34,950 bases of DNA, taken from contig JAJFUE010000067.1 of assembly GCA_021372575.1 (NCBI GenBank), positions 1 through 34,950 on the forward strand. The letters are read 5' to 3'. Of the stretch, positions 17,772 through 25,644 are shown one piece after another (within the stretch, counting starts at the first letter, position 1; every line of letters begins with the position of its first letter). The position numbers were made by a program, and so were the translations under genes. Below the pieces are notes generated by a model, which was not told where the DNA came from, made no database searches, and saw nothing but the letters and a program-made list of their open reading frames with translations. The stretch is from a bacterium (lineage in GTDB: Bacteria; Sumerlaeota; Sumerlaeia; MVZB01).

Positions 17772-19607
17772 ATGAAGCGTTTTCTTTTTTGTGTCGTGGC
17801 ATTAACGGCCCTGAGTCTGGCGCCGCCGGCGCATGCCGAGCATTTGTGGACGGAAGTTCCGCAGCAGACCGCGCGCTACGCGCCGTACGGCCTGAACCGC
17901 GCGAAGGCCGCGTTTTTCAAGGGTTATTTCTACGTAATCGGCACAAAGTCGGCCATCTGGCGCAGCCTTGACGGCCGCGCCTGGGACAGAATATCCGACA
18001 ACCCACCATTCGGAAAGCGTTACGGCCATTGCCTCCTCGTCTTCAACAACAGGCTGTGGCTGCTCGGCGGTTCCAAGGACGTTTATATCTCGGATTACCA
18101 GCCGCAGAACGACGTGTGGTACACCGACGACGGCATCAAGTGGACGCGGGCACTCGAGCATGCCCCGTGGTCGGCGCGTTTCGACCATGCGGCGATCGTG
18201 TTCAACAACAAAATGTGGATCTTTGGCGGTTCCAAGGCCAAGGGTGTGGGCTCGAAGCGCCAGGACAACGTACTCAACGACGTTTGGTATTCGAGCAACG
18301 GGACGAACTGGACCGGCACCCTGTGGGGCGCCGAATGGCAGCCGCGGGCCGGCCATGAAGTCGTGATCTATCAAAATATGCTGTGGCTGATCGGCGGCAA
18401 TCACTTCAACGACGTATGGGTTTCCACCAACGGCTTGGAATGGAACCTGCGCGAGGACAAGTGCCCGTGGGGTGAGCGGCGCGGCCATGGGTTGATGGAC
18501 ATCGGCGGCCGGTTGTTCGTGATCGGCGGAGAGACCGAGACGACCACCATCGGCGGCCTGCTGAACGATGCCTGGTCCACAACGGACGGCCTTTACTGGA
18601 GGTGCGATCACAACGACCTCATGGATGCGGATGGTTCATGGTGCGAGCGCGTGAATCTTCCGTACTGCAAGGGCAGTGACGGGGTGTGGAACATTTTCCC
18701 CTCCCACGGTGCCGGCATCGACAAGAACGACTCATGGAAAATGGGCTCGAGCAGGCTTCTTCCGCAGTTCAATACCCCGCTCGGCACGACGAACATTTCA
18801 CCTCTCGTCCATAACAACAAGCTCTACATTTTCACGCCAAGGATTCAGTGGGAATGGTATCCGCCCACGACGTGGAACAGCACGGACGGCAGGAATTGGA
18901 CGGCCATGCCGGGGGATTTTTATTACCAGAAAGTGTGGTATGTGGGCCAGGTGTTCTCATACCTCGGTTATTTGTGGGCGCTCGAGAATCAAAAGCTCTA
19001 TAAGTCGTCCAACGGCGGCGGCTGGACGAAGGTCGGCCTGGAAAGCGACACCGTGCCCGCCGGCGCGGGCGCTTACATCATGGCGTATGATGGCAGAATG
19101 TGGCTGGTCAATCCCGGTCCGCCCACCGAGATTTTCCAATCGACCGACGGCATCATTTGGATCAAAACGATCTATTCGAATCAGAACCTCGACCTTGGGA
19201 TCAACATCGTCGCGTTCAAGACATACATGTGGTCCATCAACAAACTGATTCGATATTCGCGCGATGGCATCCAATGGGTGCCCACGAAGAACATCCCGTG
19301 GAAAGTCACGACTTACAAGTGCCTGGTGGAGGGCGATCGGATCTGGACGGTCACCGACGGCGAAGGCATCTGGTCCAGCGAGAACGGGATCGATTGGACG
19401 CGGATGTATGACCCGCCGAAAATCCCGCCCGATGAAGTCGGTCCCGTGCGGAACACGATTTTTTACCAGGGCAGATTGTGGAACTTCACCACGGGCAAGC
19501 CCCCCGCCGGAGGTCAGTTCAATCCGGACGATCCATGGCCCGGGCGCGCCTGGAAATTCGACACCACCAACGCGGCCGAAAGAAGCAATTGGCTTTACTA
19601 CCGTTGA
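17772..19607 (+). CDS. Secreted ten-repeat propeller protein, copy 2
   Basis: A 611-residue paralogue of the preceding gene, starting 84 bases after it. It has the same signal peptide layout (cleavage after AHA, mature end EHLWTEVPQQ) and the same ten S-x-x-G-x-x-W units, including SLDGRAW, TDDGIKW, SSNGTNW, STNGLEW, STDGRNW, SSNGGGW, SRDGIQW and SENGIDW. It ends with WLYYR like copy 1. The leader is duplicated too: both genes have GGTGGG followed by TTGAG and GTCGG before the ATG. The middle part (about residues 275-345 and 370-400) differs by small insertions and deletions. The function is unknown, but two retained copies argue for an exported binding protein whose surfaces have diversified. 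Confidence 0.85.
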   Translation: MKRFLFCVVALTALSLAPPAHAEHLWTEVPQQTARYAPYGLNRAKAAFFKGYFYVIGTKSAIWRSLDGRAWDRISDNPPFGKRYGHCLLVFNNRLWLLGGSKDVYISDYQPQNDVWYTDDGIKWTRALEHAPWSARFDHAAIVFNNKMWIFGGSKAKGVGSKRQDNVLNDVWYSSNGTNWTGTLWGAEWQPRAGHEVVIYQNMLWLIGGNHFNDVWVSTNGLEWNLREDKCPWGERRGHGLMDIGGRLFVIGGETETTTIGGLLNDAWSTTDGLYWRCDHNDLMDADGSWCERVNLPYCKGSDGVWNIFPSHGAGIDKNDSWKMGSSRLLPQFNTPLGTTNISPLVHNNKLYIFTPRIQWEWYPPTTWNSTDGRNWTAMPGDFYYQKVWYVGQVFSYLGYLWALENQKLYKSSNGGGWTKVGLESDTVPAGAGAYIMAYDGRMWLVNPGPPTEIFQSTDGIIWIKTIYSNQNLDLGINIVAFKTYMWSINKLIRYSRDGIQWVPTKNIPWKVTTYKCLVEGDRIWTVTDGEGIWSSENGIDWTRMYDPPKIPPDEVGPVRNTIFYQGRLWNFTTGKPPAGGQFNPDDPWPGRAWKFDTTNAAERSNWLYYR

Positions 19608-19628
19608 TTGCCTGAAAGTCTTGAGCCG

Positions 19629-20285
19629 ATGTCGGACAACGAACAATTTGATCGCTGGGTAAAAGGTATTTTCGATCAGCCGATCCACGATTACGCCGGT
19701 GATATTTATGACGATAACGAGCTGATCCGGGACTTGCATGCGAGTGACCTTGTCGTGCTCGACTTCATTGATGATGTCCTGATCCATCCCGAACGTCTTG
19801 CACCCTATTCGTCAGACCAGATAGGGCAAGGTTTTGATTATTTCTTTTGTCCTTCCGTCTCTGACATTCCGCATGCGTATCTCAACAAGGAGATTCCATT
19901 GCTGCGGCGCAAGGCTGCCGTTGAGAATTTGCGTTTTTTGTATTCCAACTATTTTGAACGATTATGCTCCAGTTGGATCATGGAAGTCGGCGGCGGCAAG
20001 GGACAGATCGCTGAGATATGCTATATGCTTTGGGATGTATTCACGGTATGCCCGGATCATTGTGAGGAGGAGATCGTTGAGGCGGGAATCAACGTGATGC
20101 GCGAGGCGCTATACAGCGAAAACCTGAGCTGCGTTGTCAGTGCGCTTCACGGTCTGGGGCATTGGAAAATATTTGGAGCGCGAGGCATCACCAAAATGAT
20201 CTTCGATTGGTTATGCGCCCGGCCGGATCTGCCTGAATTTGTTGTCGATTACGCACAAAACGCCATGCATGGACATGTTCAATAG
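19629..20285 (+). CDS. Soluble protein of unknown function
   Basis: A 218-residue acidic protein without signal peptide or membrane helix. The start at 19629 (MSDNEQFDRW) is preferred over an in-frame TTG 21 bases upstream. The C-terminal half, containing CVVSALHGLGHW and a final VVDYAQNAMHGHVQ, has the feel of helical HEAT-like repeats and resembles the ends of hypothetical proteins I have seen in other bacteria, but I cannot name the family. A 21-base gap separates it from the second propeller gene on the same strand, so it may be co-transcribed. Functional linkage is not shown. Confidence 0.65.
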   Translation: MSDNEQFDRWVKGIFDQPIHDYAGDIYDDNELIRDLHASDLVVLDFIDDVLIHPERLAPYSSDQIGQGFDYFFCPSVSDIPHAYLNKEIPLLRRKAAVENLRFLYSNYFERLCSSWIMEVGGGKGQIAEICYMLWDVFTVCPDHCEEEIVEAGINVMREALYSENLSCVVSALHGLGHWKIFGARGITKMIFDWLCARPDLPEFVVDYAQNAMHGHVQ

Positions 20286-20300
20286 CAATTCTCAACCCAT

Positions 20301-20454
20301 TCAAGGGTTCTTGGCTTCATAAAGGATCTTTCCCTGCTGAACAATTTCCTGAATAAACGGATCGCCTTCGGCCAGCCGCGCATCGACTTCTTCCTTTTTG
20401 CTCGATTTCGGCGAGATTCGCCATGAAGCCGGGTGTGGGATGTTTCGCGCTCAT
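20301..20454 (-). pseudogene. Frameshifted remnant, nucleotidyltransferase-like C-terminus
   Basis: On the minus strand, ATG at 20454 opens a short frame beginning MSAKHPTPGFMANLAEIEQK. It is not continued in a sensible way. One frame over, the DNA encodes a segment containing EEVDARLAEGDPFIQEIV followed by QQGKILYEAKNP and a stop at 20301. The second part resembles the C-terminal end of MNT-type nucleotidyltransferase domains (a DPF-x-x-EI-x-x-x-G-x-x-LYE pattern). An A5 run followed by GGAAGAAG lies where the frames would join. I read it as a decayed or frameshifted small gene; the family resemblance comes from memory. Confidence 0.4.
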
Positions 20455-20484
20455 GCTGGTTTCTATCAACTCTCAGGGCGCTCT

Positions 20485-20512
20485 TTCGTTGCTGTTTTAT
20501 GTATAGTATAAT
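20485..20512 (+). promoter_or_regulatory. Candidate promoter of rarA
   Basis: A perfect TATAAT at 20507-20512 lies 31 bases before the rarA start, with a weak -35 candidate TTCGTT at 20485-20490 (16-base spacing). The -10 element is convincing; the -35 is not. Confidence 0.45.
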
Positions 20513-20542
20513 CATTTTCAGCACGCAAGGACGGCCCTGTTC

Positions 20543-21937
20543 ATGGATTTATTCGACCAATTCGAGGAAGAGCAATCGGCTGTGAAGAAGGCGCCATCGG
20601 CCGCTGCGCCGCTGGCTGAACGCATGCGGCCTCGCACGTTCGACGAGTGGATCGGCCAGGCCGATGTCGCCGGGCCGGAGTCGCCGCTGCGCGTCATGCT
20701 CGCGTATGGCCGGCTCGCGTCGATGATTTTGTGGGGGCCGCCCGGGTGCGGCAAGACGACGCTCGCGCGGCTACTTGCCGATGCCGCCGGCGTGCGCTTC
20801 GAGCAGCTCAGCGCGGTCACGTCAGGCGTCAAGGACGTCAAGGAAGTGATCGAGCGCGCGCGGCTCATGACGAAGGCCGGCAAGGGCCAGACGCTTTTAT
20901 TCATCGATGAAATCCACCGCTTCAACAAGGCACAGCAGGACGCGCTGCTGCCGCATGTCGAAAACGGCACGATCCTGTTTGTCGGCGCGACGACCGAGAA
21001 CCCGTCGTTCTCTGTCATTGCGCCGCTTCTTTCGCGCTGCCGCGTGCTGACGCTCGAGGCGCTCGGCGAAAACGATCTCGTCACGCTGCTCGAGCGCGCG
21101 CTGAACGATGCGGAACGCGGGCTCGGCAAGGACGCATTTGAGATCGAGGACGGCCTGCTCGCAAAGATCGCGCAGGTGAGTGACGGCGACGCGCGGCGCG
21201 CGTACAACCTGCTCGAGCAATCCGCCGAGCTGGCCAAGCGCAGCGCGCAGGCGAGCGACAAAATCATTCGCGACGGCCGCCCGGCATGGCGCCTCACGAG
21301 CGACGGCCTGCGCCGTGTCCTTGAGCGCGATCACATGTTCTACGACAAGGGCGGCGAGGAGCATTTCAACCTCATCAGCGCGTTCCACAAGTCGATGCGC
21401 GCGAGCGACCCCGATGCCGCGCTGTATTGGCTGTTTCGCATGCTCGCGGCCGGCGAGGACCCGCTGTGGATCGCGCGAAGAATTTTGTGCATGGCCAGCG
21501 AGGACATCGGCCTTGCCGACCCGCAGGCGATCCAGGTCGCCGTGGCGGCGTATCAGAGTTTCCAGTCGCTCGGGTTGCCCGAAGGCGAGTTGCCGCTCGC
21601 CGAGGCGACGATTTACATGGCCACCGCGCCCAAGAGCAACGCGGTTGTTGTCTCGAAGGAAGCGGCCAAGGCCGCCGTCAAGGAACACGGTCCGCTTCCC
21701 GTTCCGCTGCATTTGCGCAATGCGCCGACCGGATTGATGAAAGAAATCGGTTACGGCCGCGAATATCAATACGATCACGACGCGCCCGAGCATTTCAGCG
21801 GCCAGCCGTGCCTGCCCGACAAGCTCAACAAGGCACGAATCAAATTCTATGAGCCCGGTGAATTCGGATTCGAGCGCGAGATCACGAAGCGCATCGAGTG
21901 GTGGAACAAAAAACGAGAAGAGAGAAAATGTCAGTAG
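20543..21937 (+). CDS. rarA: Replication-associated recombination protein A (AAA+ ATPase)
   Basis: A 464-residue AAA+ ATPase of the RarA/MgsA/WRNIP1 family, which acts at stalled replication forks and single-strand gaps. Walker A is GPPGCGKTT (65-73) and Walker B is TLLFIDEIHRFN (117-128). Sensor 1 is GATTENPSF (148-156), and the arginine-finger region follows in LLSRCRVLTLEAL. The C-terminal region carries the tetramerisation domain typical of the family, with YDKGGEEHFNLISAFHKSMR and DPDAALYWLFRML. The N-terminal MDLFDQF resembles the short clamp- or SSB-interacting peptides of other RarA proteins, which is an inference. AAGGA upstream supports the start. Its 3' end faces hisS across hairpins. 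Confidence 0.96.
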   Translation: MDLFDQFEEEQSAVKKAPSAAAPLAERMRPRTFDEWIGQADVAGPESPLRVMLAYGRLASMILWGPPGCGKTTLARLLADAAGVRFEQLSAVTSGVKDVKEVIERARLMTKAGKGQTLLFIDEIHRFNKAQQDALLPHVENGTILFVGATTENPSFSVIAPLLSRCRVLTLEALGENDLVTLLERALNDAERGLGKDAFEIEDGLLAKIAQVSDGDARRAYNLLEQSAELAKRSAQASDKIIRDGRPAWRLTSDGLRRVLERDHMFYDKGGEEHFNLISAFHKSMRASDPDAALYWLFRMLAAGEDPLWIARRILCMASEDIGLADPQAIQVAVAAYQSFQSLGLPEGELPLAEATIYMATAPKSNAVVVSKEAAKAAVKEHGPLPVPLHLRNAPTGLMKEIGYGREYQYDHDAPEHFSGQPCLPDKLNKARIKFYEPGEFGFEREITKRIEWWNKKREERKCQ

Positions 21938-21958
21938 GTCGCTTCGGCTCGAAGCGAC
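21938..21958. terminator. Hairpin immediately after rarA
   Basis: GTCGCTTC pairs with GAAGCGAC around a GGCTC loop, starting at the base after the rarA stop codon. There is no real T-run, so it may stabilise the mRNA end or act together with the larger palindrome downstream. Confidence 0.45.
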
Positions 21959-21971
21959 ATGGATTTTGTGA

Positions 21972-22029
21972 ACAGGAGGAAACAGAGAAAACGGAGGATC
22001 AACTCTCTGTTTCCTCCGTTTCCTCCTGT
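21972..22029. repeat. Palindromic GGAGGAAAC-type repeat between rarA and hisS
   Basis: The outer arms ACAGGAGGAAAC and GTTTCCTCCTGT are perfectly complementary. Inside them lie further variants of the same purine-rich 9-10-bp unit on the left and their pyrimidine counterparts on the right, in a different order. The RNA could fold as a long hairpin between two convergent genes. Confidence 0.7.
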
Positions 22030-22034
22030 TTCAA

Positions 22035-23300
22035 TTAAATCAATTGATCAATGGTCTTCTCGGCGGTTTCGCCGCCCGCCATCGTTTTCACGTTGAATTT
22101 CTCCGATTCGGCTTCGCTGGGGCCGATGTAGATTGCTTTTTCGGCTCCAAGCTTGTCGGCGCGGCCGAAGAACTTTTTCGCTTTCTCCGGCGACAGCCCC
22201 AGGTCGCACGAATGACCCTTCGCGCGGATCTTCATCGCCGCCTGCATCGCCAGCGCGCGGCAATCGGCCGTCATGTAACCGATCGCATAATCGATTTTCC
22301 GGTTGCCGCCGGGGACGATCCCCAGGTCAGCGAGCAACTCCTGAACGACGACGTCGCCGAAGCCGAGGCCGACGGACGGCATCCTTTCGCCGCCGAGCAC
22401 CTTGAGCAACGAATCGTAACGGCCGCCACCGAAGATCGCGCGGAACTTGCCGGCCGTGTCGAACGCCTCGAACACGATGCCGGTGTAATAACCGAGCCCG
22501 CGGATGACGCCGAGGTCAAAGGTGAGGTAATCGCCGAAGCCGAGCGTGTCGGCGAGCGCGAACAGTTCGCGCAGTTGCCCGATCGCAGGGCTGTCGTCGC
22601 CGAGGCGCTCGGCGACGTGGTCGATCGAGCGGATGGCCAATAATTCAAAAACGCGCTCGATATCGACGGGCGTGAGCCCCTCGCCGGTGAGGAGCGATGC
22701 GACATCCTCCTCGGTGATCTTGCCGCGCTTGTCGAGCGCGAGGCAGCACGCCATGAAGTGTTCCTTGCCGATGCCGCTTTTTGCGAAGAGCTCGGAGAGG
22801 ACGGCGCGGCTGCCGACGCGCACCTTGAACTGCGTTTCATTGAGGCCCAGCGACCGCAGCGCGCACACCGCCGCGCCGATGACCTCGGCCTCCGCCATGA
22901 TCGATTCCTCGCCGACGATGTCGAGGTTCCACTGGTAATGCTCGCGCTTGCGCCCGCGCGTCATCCGTTCGTAGCGAAAACACTGGCCGATGGCCGACCA
23001 CTTGAGCGGGAACACGAGCGAGCCCTGGCGCGCGATGATCATGCGCGCCAAGGAAGGAGTCAGTTCGGGGCGTAATGCCAGTCGCCGGCCGCTCTTGTCC
23101 TCGAAGCCATAAATTTGTTCGCTGATTTCCTCGCCGGCCTTGCGCTCGAGGAGCTCCATCGTCTCGACCACGGGAGAGTCCCAGCCCTCGAAGCCGTAAC
23201 GCTCGGCGGTCTGGCGCCACGTCGAAAACAACGCCTCGCGCGCCCGCCAGTCTTCCGGATAGAAATCGCGCATTCCGCGCGGTGCAGCAAATTCGGACAT
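22035..23300 (-). CDS. hisS: Histidine--tRNA ligase
   Basis: A 421-residue class II aminoacyl-tRNA synthetase that charges tRNA-His. It has RGMRDFYPED at 8-17, the motif 2 region FRYERMTRGRKREHYQWNLDIVG at 108-130 and the histidine-specific GLGYYTGIVFEAFD near 270. The C-terminal anticodon-binding domain (about 320-415) is present. The catalytic histidine motif argues against the paralogue HisZ, which lacks synthetase activity. REHYQWNLDIVG, not the more common FxQ-x-x-x-E form, places it in a subgroup also seen in eukaryotes and some bacteria, from memory. AGAGG ten bases upstream supports the start. It converges on rarA. Confidence 0.96.
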   Translation of the reverse strand: MSEFAAPRGMRDFYPEDWRAREALFSTWRQTAERYGFEGWDSPVVETMELLERKAGEEISEQIYGFEDKSGRRLALRPELTPSLARMIIARQGSLVFPLKWSAIGQCFRYERMTRGRKREHYQWNLDIVGEESIMAEAEVIGAAVCALRSLGLNETQFKVRVGSRAVLSELFAKSGIGKEHFMACCLALDKRGKITEEDVASLLTGEGLTPVDIERVFELLAIRSIDHVAERLGDDSPAIGQLRELFALADTLGFGDYLTFDLGVIRGLGYYTGIVFEAFDTAGKFRAIFGGGRYDSLLKVLGGERMPSVGLGFGDVVVQELLADLGIVPGGNRKIDYAIGYMTADCRALAMQAAMKIRAKGHSCDLGLSPEKAKKFFGRADKLGAEKAIYIGPSEAESEKFNVKTMAGGETAEKTIDQLI

Positions 23301-23425
23301 GATTGCGTGCCTCTCCAGAAATGCATCAGCCGGCAGCGCCGACCCACCCGGCCCATATTATTGAGAGATGAAAGAAAAAAGACAAACAGAAAGCCCGAAT
23401 GCCGGGATGAATAGGAGTCATGCGG

Positions 23426-23461
23426 AGAATGGGAAGAATGCGAAGAATGGGAACAACGGAA
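23426..23461. repeat. 9-bp quasi-tandem repeat, AGAATGGGA type
   Basis: Four head-to-tail 9-bp units (AGAATGGGA, AGAATGCGA, AGAATGGGA and the variant ACAACGGAA) end two bases before the end of the minus-strand membrane-protein gene at 23464. The bases just before (TCATGCGG) look like a further decayed unit. Confidence 0.7.
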
Positions 23462-23463
23462 GC

Positions 23464-24015
23464 TCACCGATCGGATTTGCGCGCGGAACATCCTCTGACA
23501 ATGCTCCATCCGATTACCATCAATGCTAGAACTCCGAATCCGTATAGAAACGCGGGGTATGTCTCCTGCATCTGGACCGACCAAGCAGCGAAGCCACCAT
23601 TGTTCGACCAGTAAATCGCCTTTGCGATCGCTCCGCCCGCAATTACGATCGCAAGGAAGGAACCGTGGAAGATTAGATTAATGCGCCGGCTAGCGTCGCG
23701 ATTTTTCTGGAAGGCTGCGCAAGTCGTCACCAGCGCCAGATAAATCATCCAGCAGCAGATTGCGATTTCCACGTGGCCGGTAATGATAAAAATCGAAACG
23801 AATACGACCAGCGCCGCTCCGGCACCAATGAATTGCAGTTTGTATCCATTCGCCCTCAACATCAGCCCGATCGCAAACCAGAGCAGAAACGCGGGTCCGA
23901 TTACGGTCACCGCCGCCGCCGAGAACATGAAATCGTTGGCATGCGCCGGTGCCGCGAGGCAGAACAATAGCGCGGGCGAGACAAGCCTGACGGCCTTGGC
24001 CTCATTACGGCTCAT
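23464..24015 (-). CDS. Small multi-helix membrane protein of unknown function
   Basis: A 183-residue protein with about four or five hydrophobic helices: the N-terminal one ends in APAHA and may be a cleaved signal, then about 35-55, 65-85, 85-105, 118-135 and 155-175. The start at 24015 is chosen because GAGG precedes it with good spacing and because it overlaps the stop of the upstream gene by 11 bases, a normal operon arrangement. I recognise no family. It is the last gene of a minus-strand run with the genes at 24005-24598 and 24628-25191, which suggests co-expressed envelope proteins. Confidence 0.65.
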   Translation of the reverse strand: MSRNEAKAVRLVSPALLFCLAAPAHANDFMFSAAAVTVIGPAFLLWFAIGLMLRANGYKLQFIGAGAALVVFVSIFIITGHVEIAICCWMIYLALVTTCAAFQKNRDASRRINLIFHGSFLAIVIAGGAIAKAIYWSNNGGFAAWSVQMQETYPAFLYGFGVLALMVIGWSIVRGCSARKSDR

Positions 24016-24598
24016 TGCTGCTTGCCTCACCCAATGGGATGCTCTCTTGAACCGTTTGGAGCGCCCGGATGCGTATTTTGAAAAAATTGATCAAATAGAC
24101 CGCCAGTCCAACCGCTGCGATAATGCCCGCCTTGGCCGACACGACGAGGATTTGATGCTGCTTCATCATCGCGCGATACTCGTCTGGATGGCCGCCCATA
24201 TATTCATGATCCATGCTGGGTTCGGGCGTGACGTAAAGCACGACCATCAGCGCAAAATATGCGGCGTGGAAGCCGAACTTAAGAATCCAGTCCGAGTCGC
24301 GCACGGCCGGTTTGCGCAGCGCCAGCCAGAGAATTAAGCCGACGAGGCAAATGTGCCAGTAGGTCAGAAGTGGCAGGCACTCGCCGAGCGCCAATGCGCC
24401 CAGTCCAAACGCGAACGGGATAAGCGCCGCGTAAATGCGCTTGAATCCAAACAGGCCCAGGAAGGTCCCCGCCACGCACCATATCACGAACACAGGCACG
24501 TTTTGCCGGGCGTAATACTCCGGCAAAATCATCGGATTGGCATTTGCGGATGATGCTGCGGCGATCGTCAGGGCGGCGAAGAAGACGAATCGTGTCAT
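24005..24598 (-). CDS. Membrane protein with signal peptide, unknown function
   Basis: A 197-residue protein. The start at 24598 (MTRFVFFAALTIAAASSANA) is preferred because GAGGA lies seven bases upstream and it opens a good signal peptide. Four or five hydrophobic segments follow (about 34-55, 60-80, 82-95, 110-125 and 155-175), with a polar histidine/aspartate-rich loop (PEPSMDHEYMGGHPDEY) between the last two. No family is recognised. It overlaps the next gene (24015) and is 29 bases after the gene ending at 24628, so the three are probably one transcript. Confidence 0.65.
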   Translation of the reverse strand: MTRFVFFAALTIAAASSANANPMILPEYYARQNVPVFVIWCVAGTFLGLFGFKRIYAALIPFAFGLGALALGECLPLLTYWHICLVGLILWLALRKPAVRDSDWILKFGFHAAYFALMVVLYVTPEPSMDHEYMGGHPDEYRAMMKQHQILVVSAKAGIIAAVGLAVYLINFFKIRIRALQTVQESIPLGEASSNEP

Positions 24599-24627
24599 GA
24601 TTAGTTCCTCAGTCATCCAGACCGATG

Positions 24628-25191
24628 TTACCACTGAATGTTCCAGTCCTCGCTCGGGCGAAATATCCTGAAGACCGTCTCGGTTGTGTTGGGTTGATGA
24701 TAATTCGATTTGGCGCCCGCGGTAAGCACAAAACGCGCCTCGGTCACCGGCTTGGGCCAGAGGTTGGCGGTGCGGGTGATGTAAGTCGCGCGGTGGTTCG
24801 GCGCATTCATCGTGTATTCGATGTGCAGATGGGTTTCGGCGAGCAGCTTAACCGGCATTTCGAAGACGAGCCCCTGCGACAAGATCTTTACCGGCAAGTC
24901 GAGGCCGTTTACCTTAACGATCACGTCAGCCGGCGGGGGAAGTTTCGAATCGTTCTGCGTGGGATAGCCGATCTCGTACGACGTGCGGCGGGGGTGATGC
25001 GCGATGAAATCGTAATCCCCGACGAAGCGCACACGGGTGCCGTCGGGAATGGCGCGGACAATCTCTGAATGAAACTCGAGCGCCGTCGAAGGCAGGTCGA
25101 AAAAGTAATCGGCGACCCAGTAAATGAGAAGCGCGGCCAAGGCCAGCCCAATCCCAGCGCGCAGGTCGGTGAGAGGTTTTTTCAAAGGCAC
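24628..25191 (-). CDS. Single-anchor envelope protein of unknown function
   Basis: A protein of about 187 residues with one N-terminal membrane helix (about 11-30) and a periplasmic domain predicted to be mostly beta-strand (DGTRVRFVGDYDF, ADVIVKVNGLDLPVKIL, HLHIEYTMN). The start is unusual. GTG at 25191 directly abuts the AGAGGAG sequence, so a TTG two codons later (25185), with four bases of spacing, may be the real initiation codon. No family is recognised. It heads the three-gene minus-strand envelope group that ends at 23464. Confidence 0.65.
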   Translation of the reverse strand: MPLKKPLTDLRAGIGLALAALLIYWVADYFFDLPSTALEFHSEIVRAIPDGTRVRFVGDYDFIAHHPRRTSYEIGYPTQNDSKLPPPADVIVKVNGLDLPVKILSQGLVFEMPVKLLAETHLHIEYTMNAPNHRATYITRTANLWPKPVTEARFVLTAGAKSNYHQPNTTETVFRIFRPSEDWNIQW

Positions 25192-25206
25192 TCCTCTAAG
25201 CGTCGC

Positions 25207-25365
25207 TCAACTTAAATGTAATTTCGTGATATCGCAGAAAAGATCGTTCAAATTGATTTTAAGTTCTTCGAGCGTTTCAGCCTGCGTCCAGTAATCCGGA
25301 TAATCAAGCAAATACCCAAGCCACTTGCCTTCGTCCTGCCAGTAAACGATTTTGACGGGGTGCAT
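25207..25365 (-). CDS. Solitary HicB-like protein
   Basis: A 52-residue protein resembling the N-terminal half of HicB antitoxins and related stand-alone HicB-like proteins: HPVKIVYWQDEGKWLGYLL, a short turn, DYWTQAETLEELKINLNDL. This matches the partly degraded RNase H-like beta-beta-beta-alpha fold. AAAGGAG eight bases before the ATG at 25365 fixes the start. HicB usually pairs with the mRNA-cleaving toxin HicA, but I find no HicA-like gene on either side and no DNA-binding C-terminal domain. It may therefore be a stand-alone regulator or a relic of a toxin-antitoxin pair. Confidence 0.7.
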   Translation of the reverse strand: MHPVKIVYWQDEGKWLGYLLDYPDYWTQAETLEELKINLNDLFCDITKLHLS

Positions 25366-25443
25366 CGTTTCGGCTCCTTTGACTTCGATCAATTTTACGT
25401 TACTGCGGGCGATGACTACAATCTGGGTTTCGAAGCGATGATC

Positions 25444-25550
25444 GAACCGGTGAACCGGTTCCTGTACTTATCGTTCGATCCGGGGGTAGGTTTGGCTCGC
25501 AAGCTCGGCAATCCAACCCCCGGCTTAGGGATCGAACCGCTTCGCGGTTC
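25444..25550. repeat. Three nested or adjacent palindromes in the HicB-thyX gap
   Basis: Three palindromes lie side by side. GAACCGG/CCGGTTC has a TGAA loop (25444-25461). A long hairpin has outer arms GTTCGATC/GATCGAAC (25473-25480 and 25530-25537) and inner arms CCGGGGGT/ACCCCCGG. GAACCGC/GCGGTTC has a TTC loop (25534-25550). The bases 25530-25548 recur exactly, inverted, at 30780-30798. This is a dispersed element, not a gene. Confidence 0.7.
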
Positions 25551-25644
25551 AAAAACAAATAGGACAGTGTGCCAGGTGAGATCGCGCAAAGCGACATGAA
25601 ATCCTTGAATAGACAGCGCCATGCCGCATCGGGCCGAAGGCGGC

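Noticed and set aside
22035-23300. HisZ (regulatory subunit of HisG) in place of HisS
   Set aside because: The histidine-binding GYYTG motif, motif 2 and the anticodon-binding domain are present, which HisZ lacks.
25470-25540. A tRNA-like T-arm (GGTTCGATCCC on the minus strand)
   Set aside because: No acceptor, D or anticodon arm can be formed around it. The sequence is part of a dispersed palindrome.
25366-25643. A HicA toxin or an N-terminal extension of the HicB-like protein
   Set aside because: The only open sequence upstream in frame translates the palindromic element and has no HicA signature or start with a ribosome-binding site.
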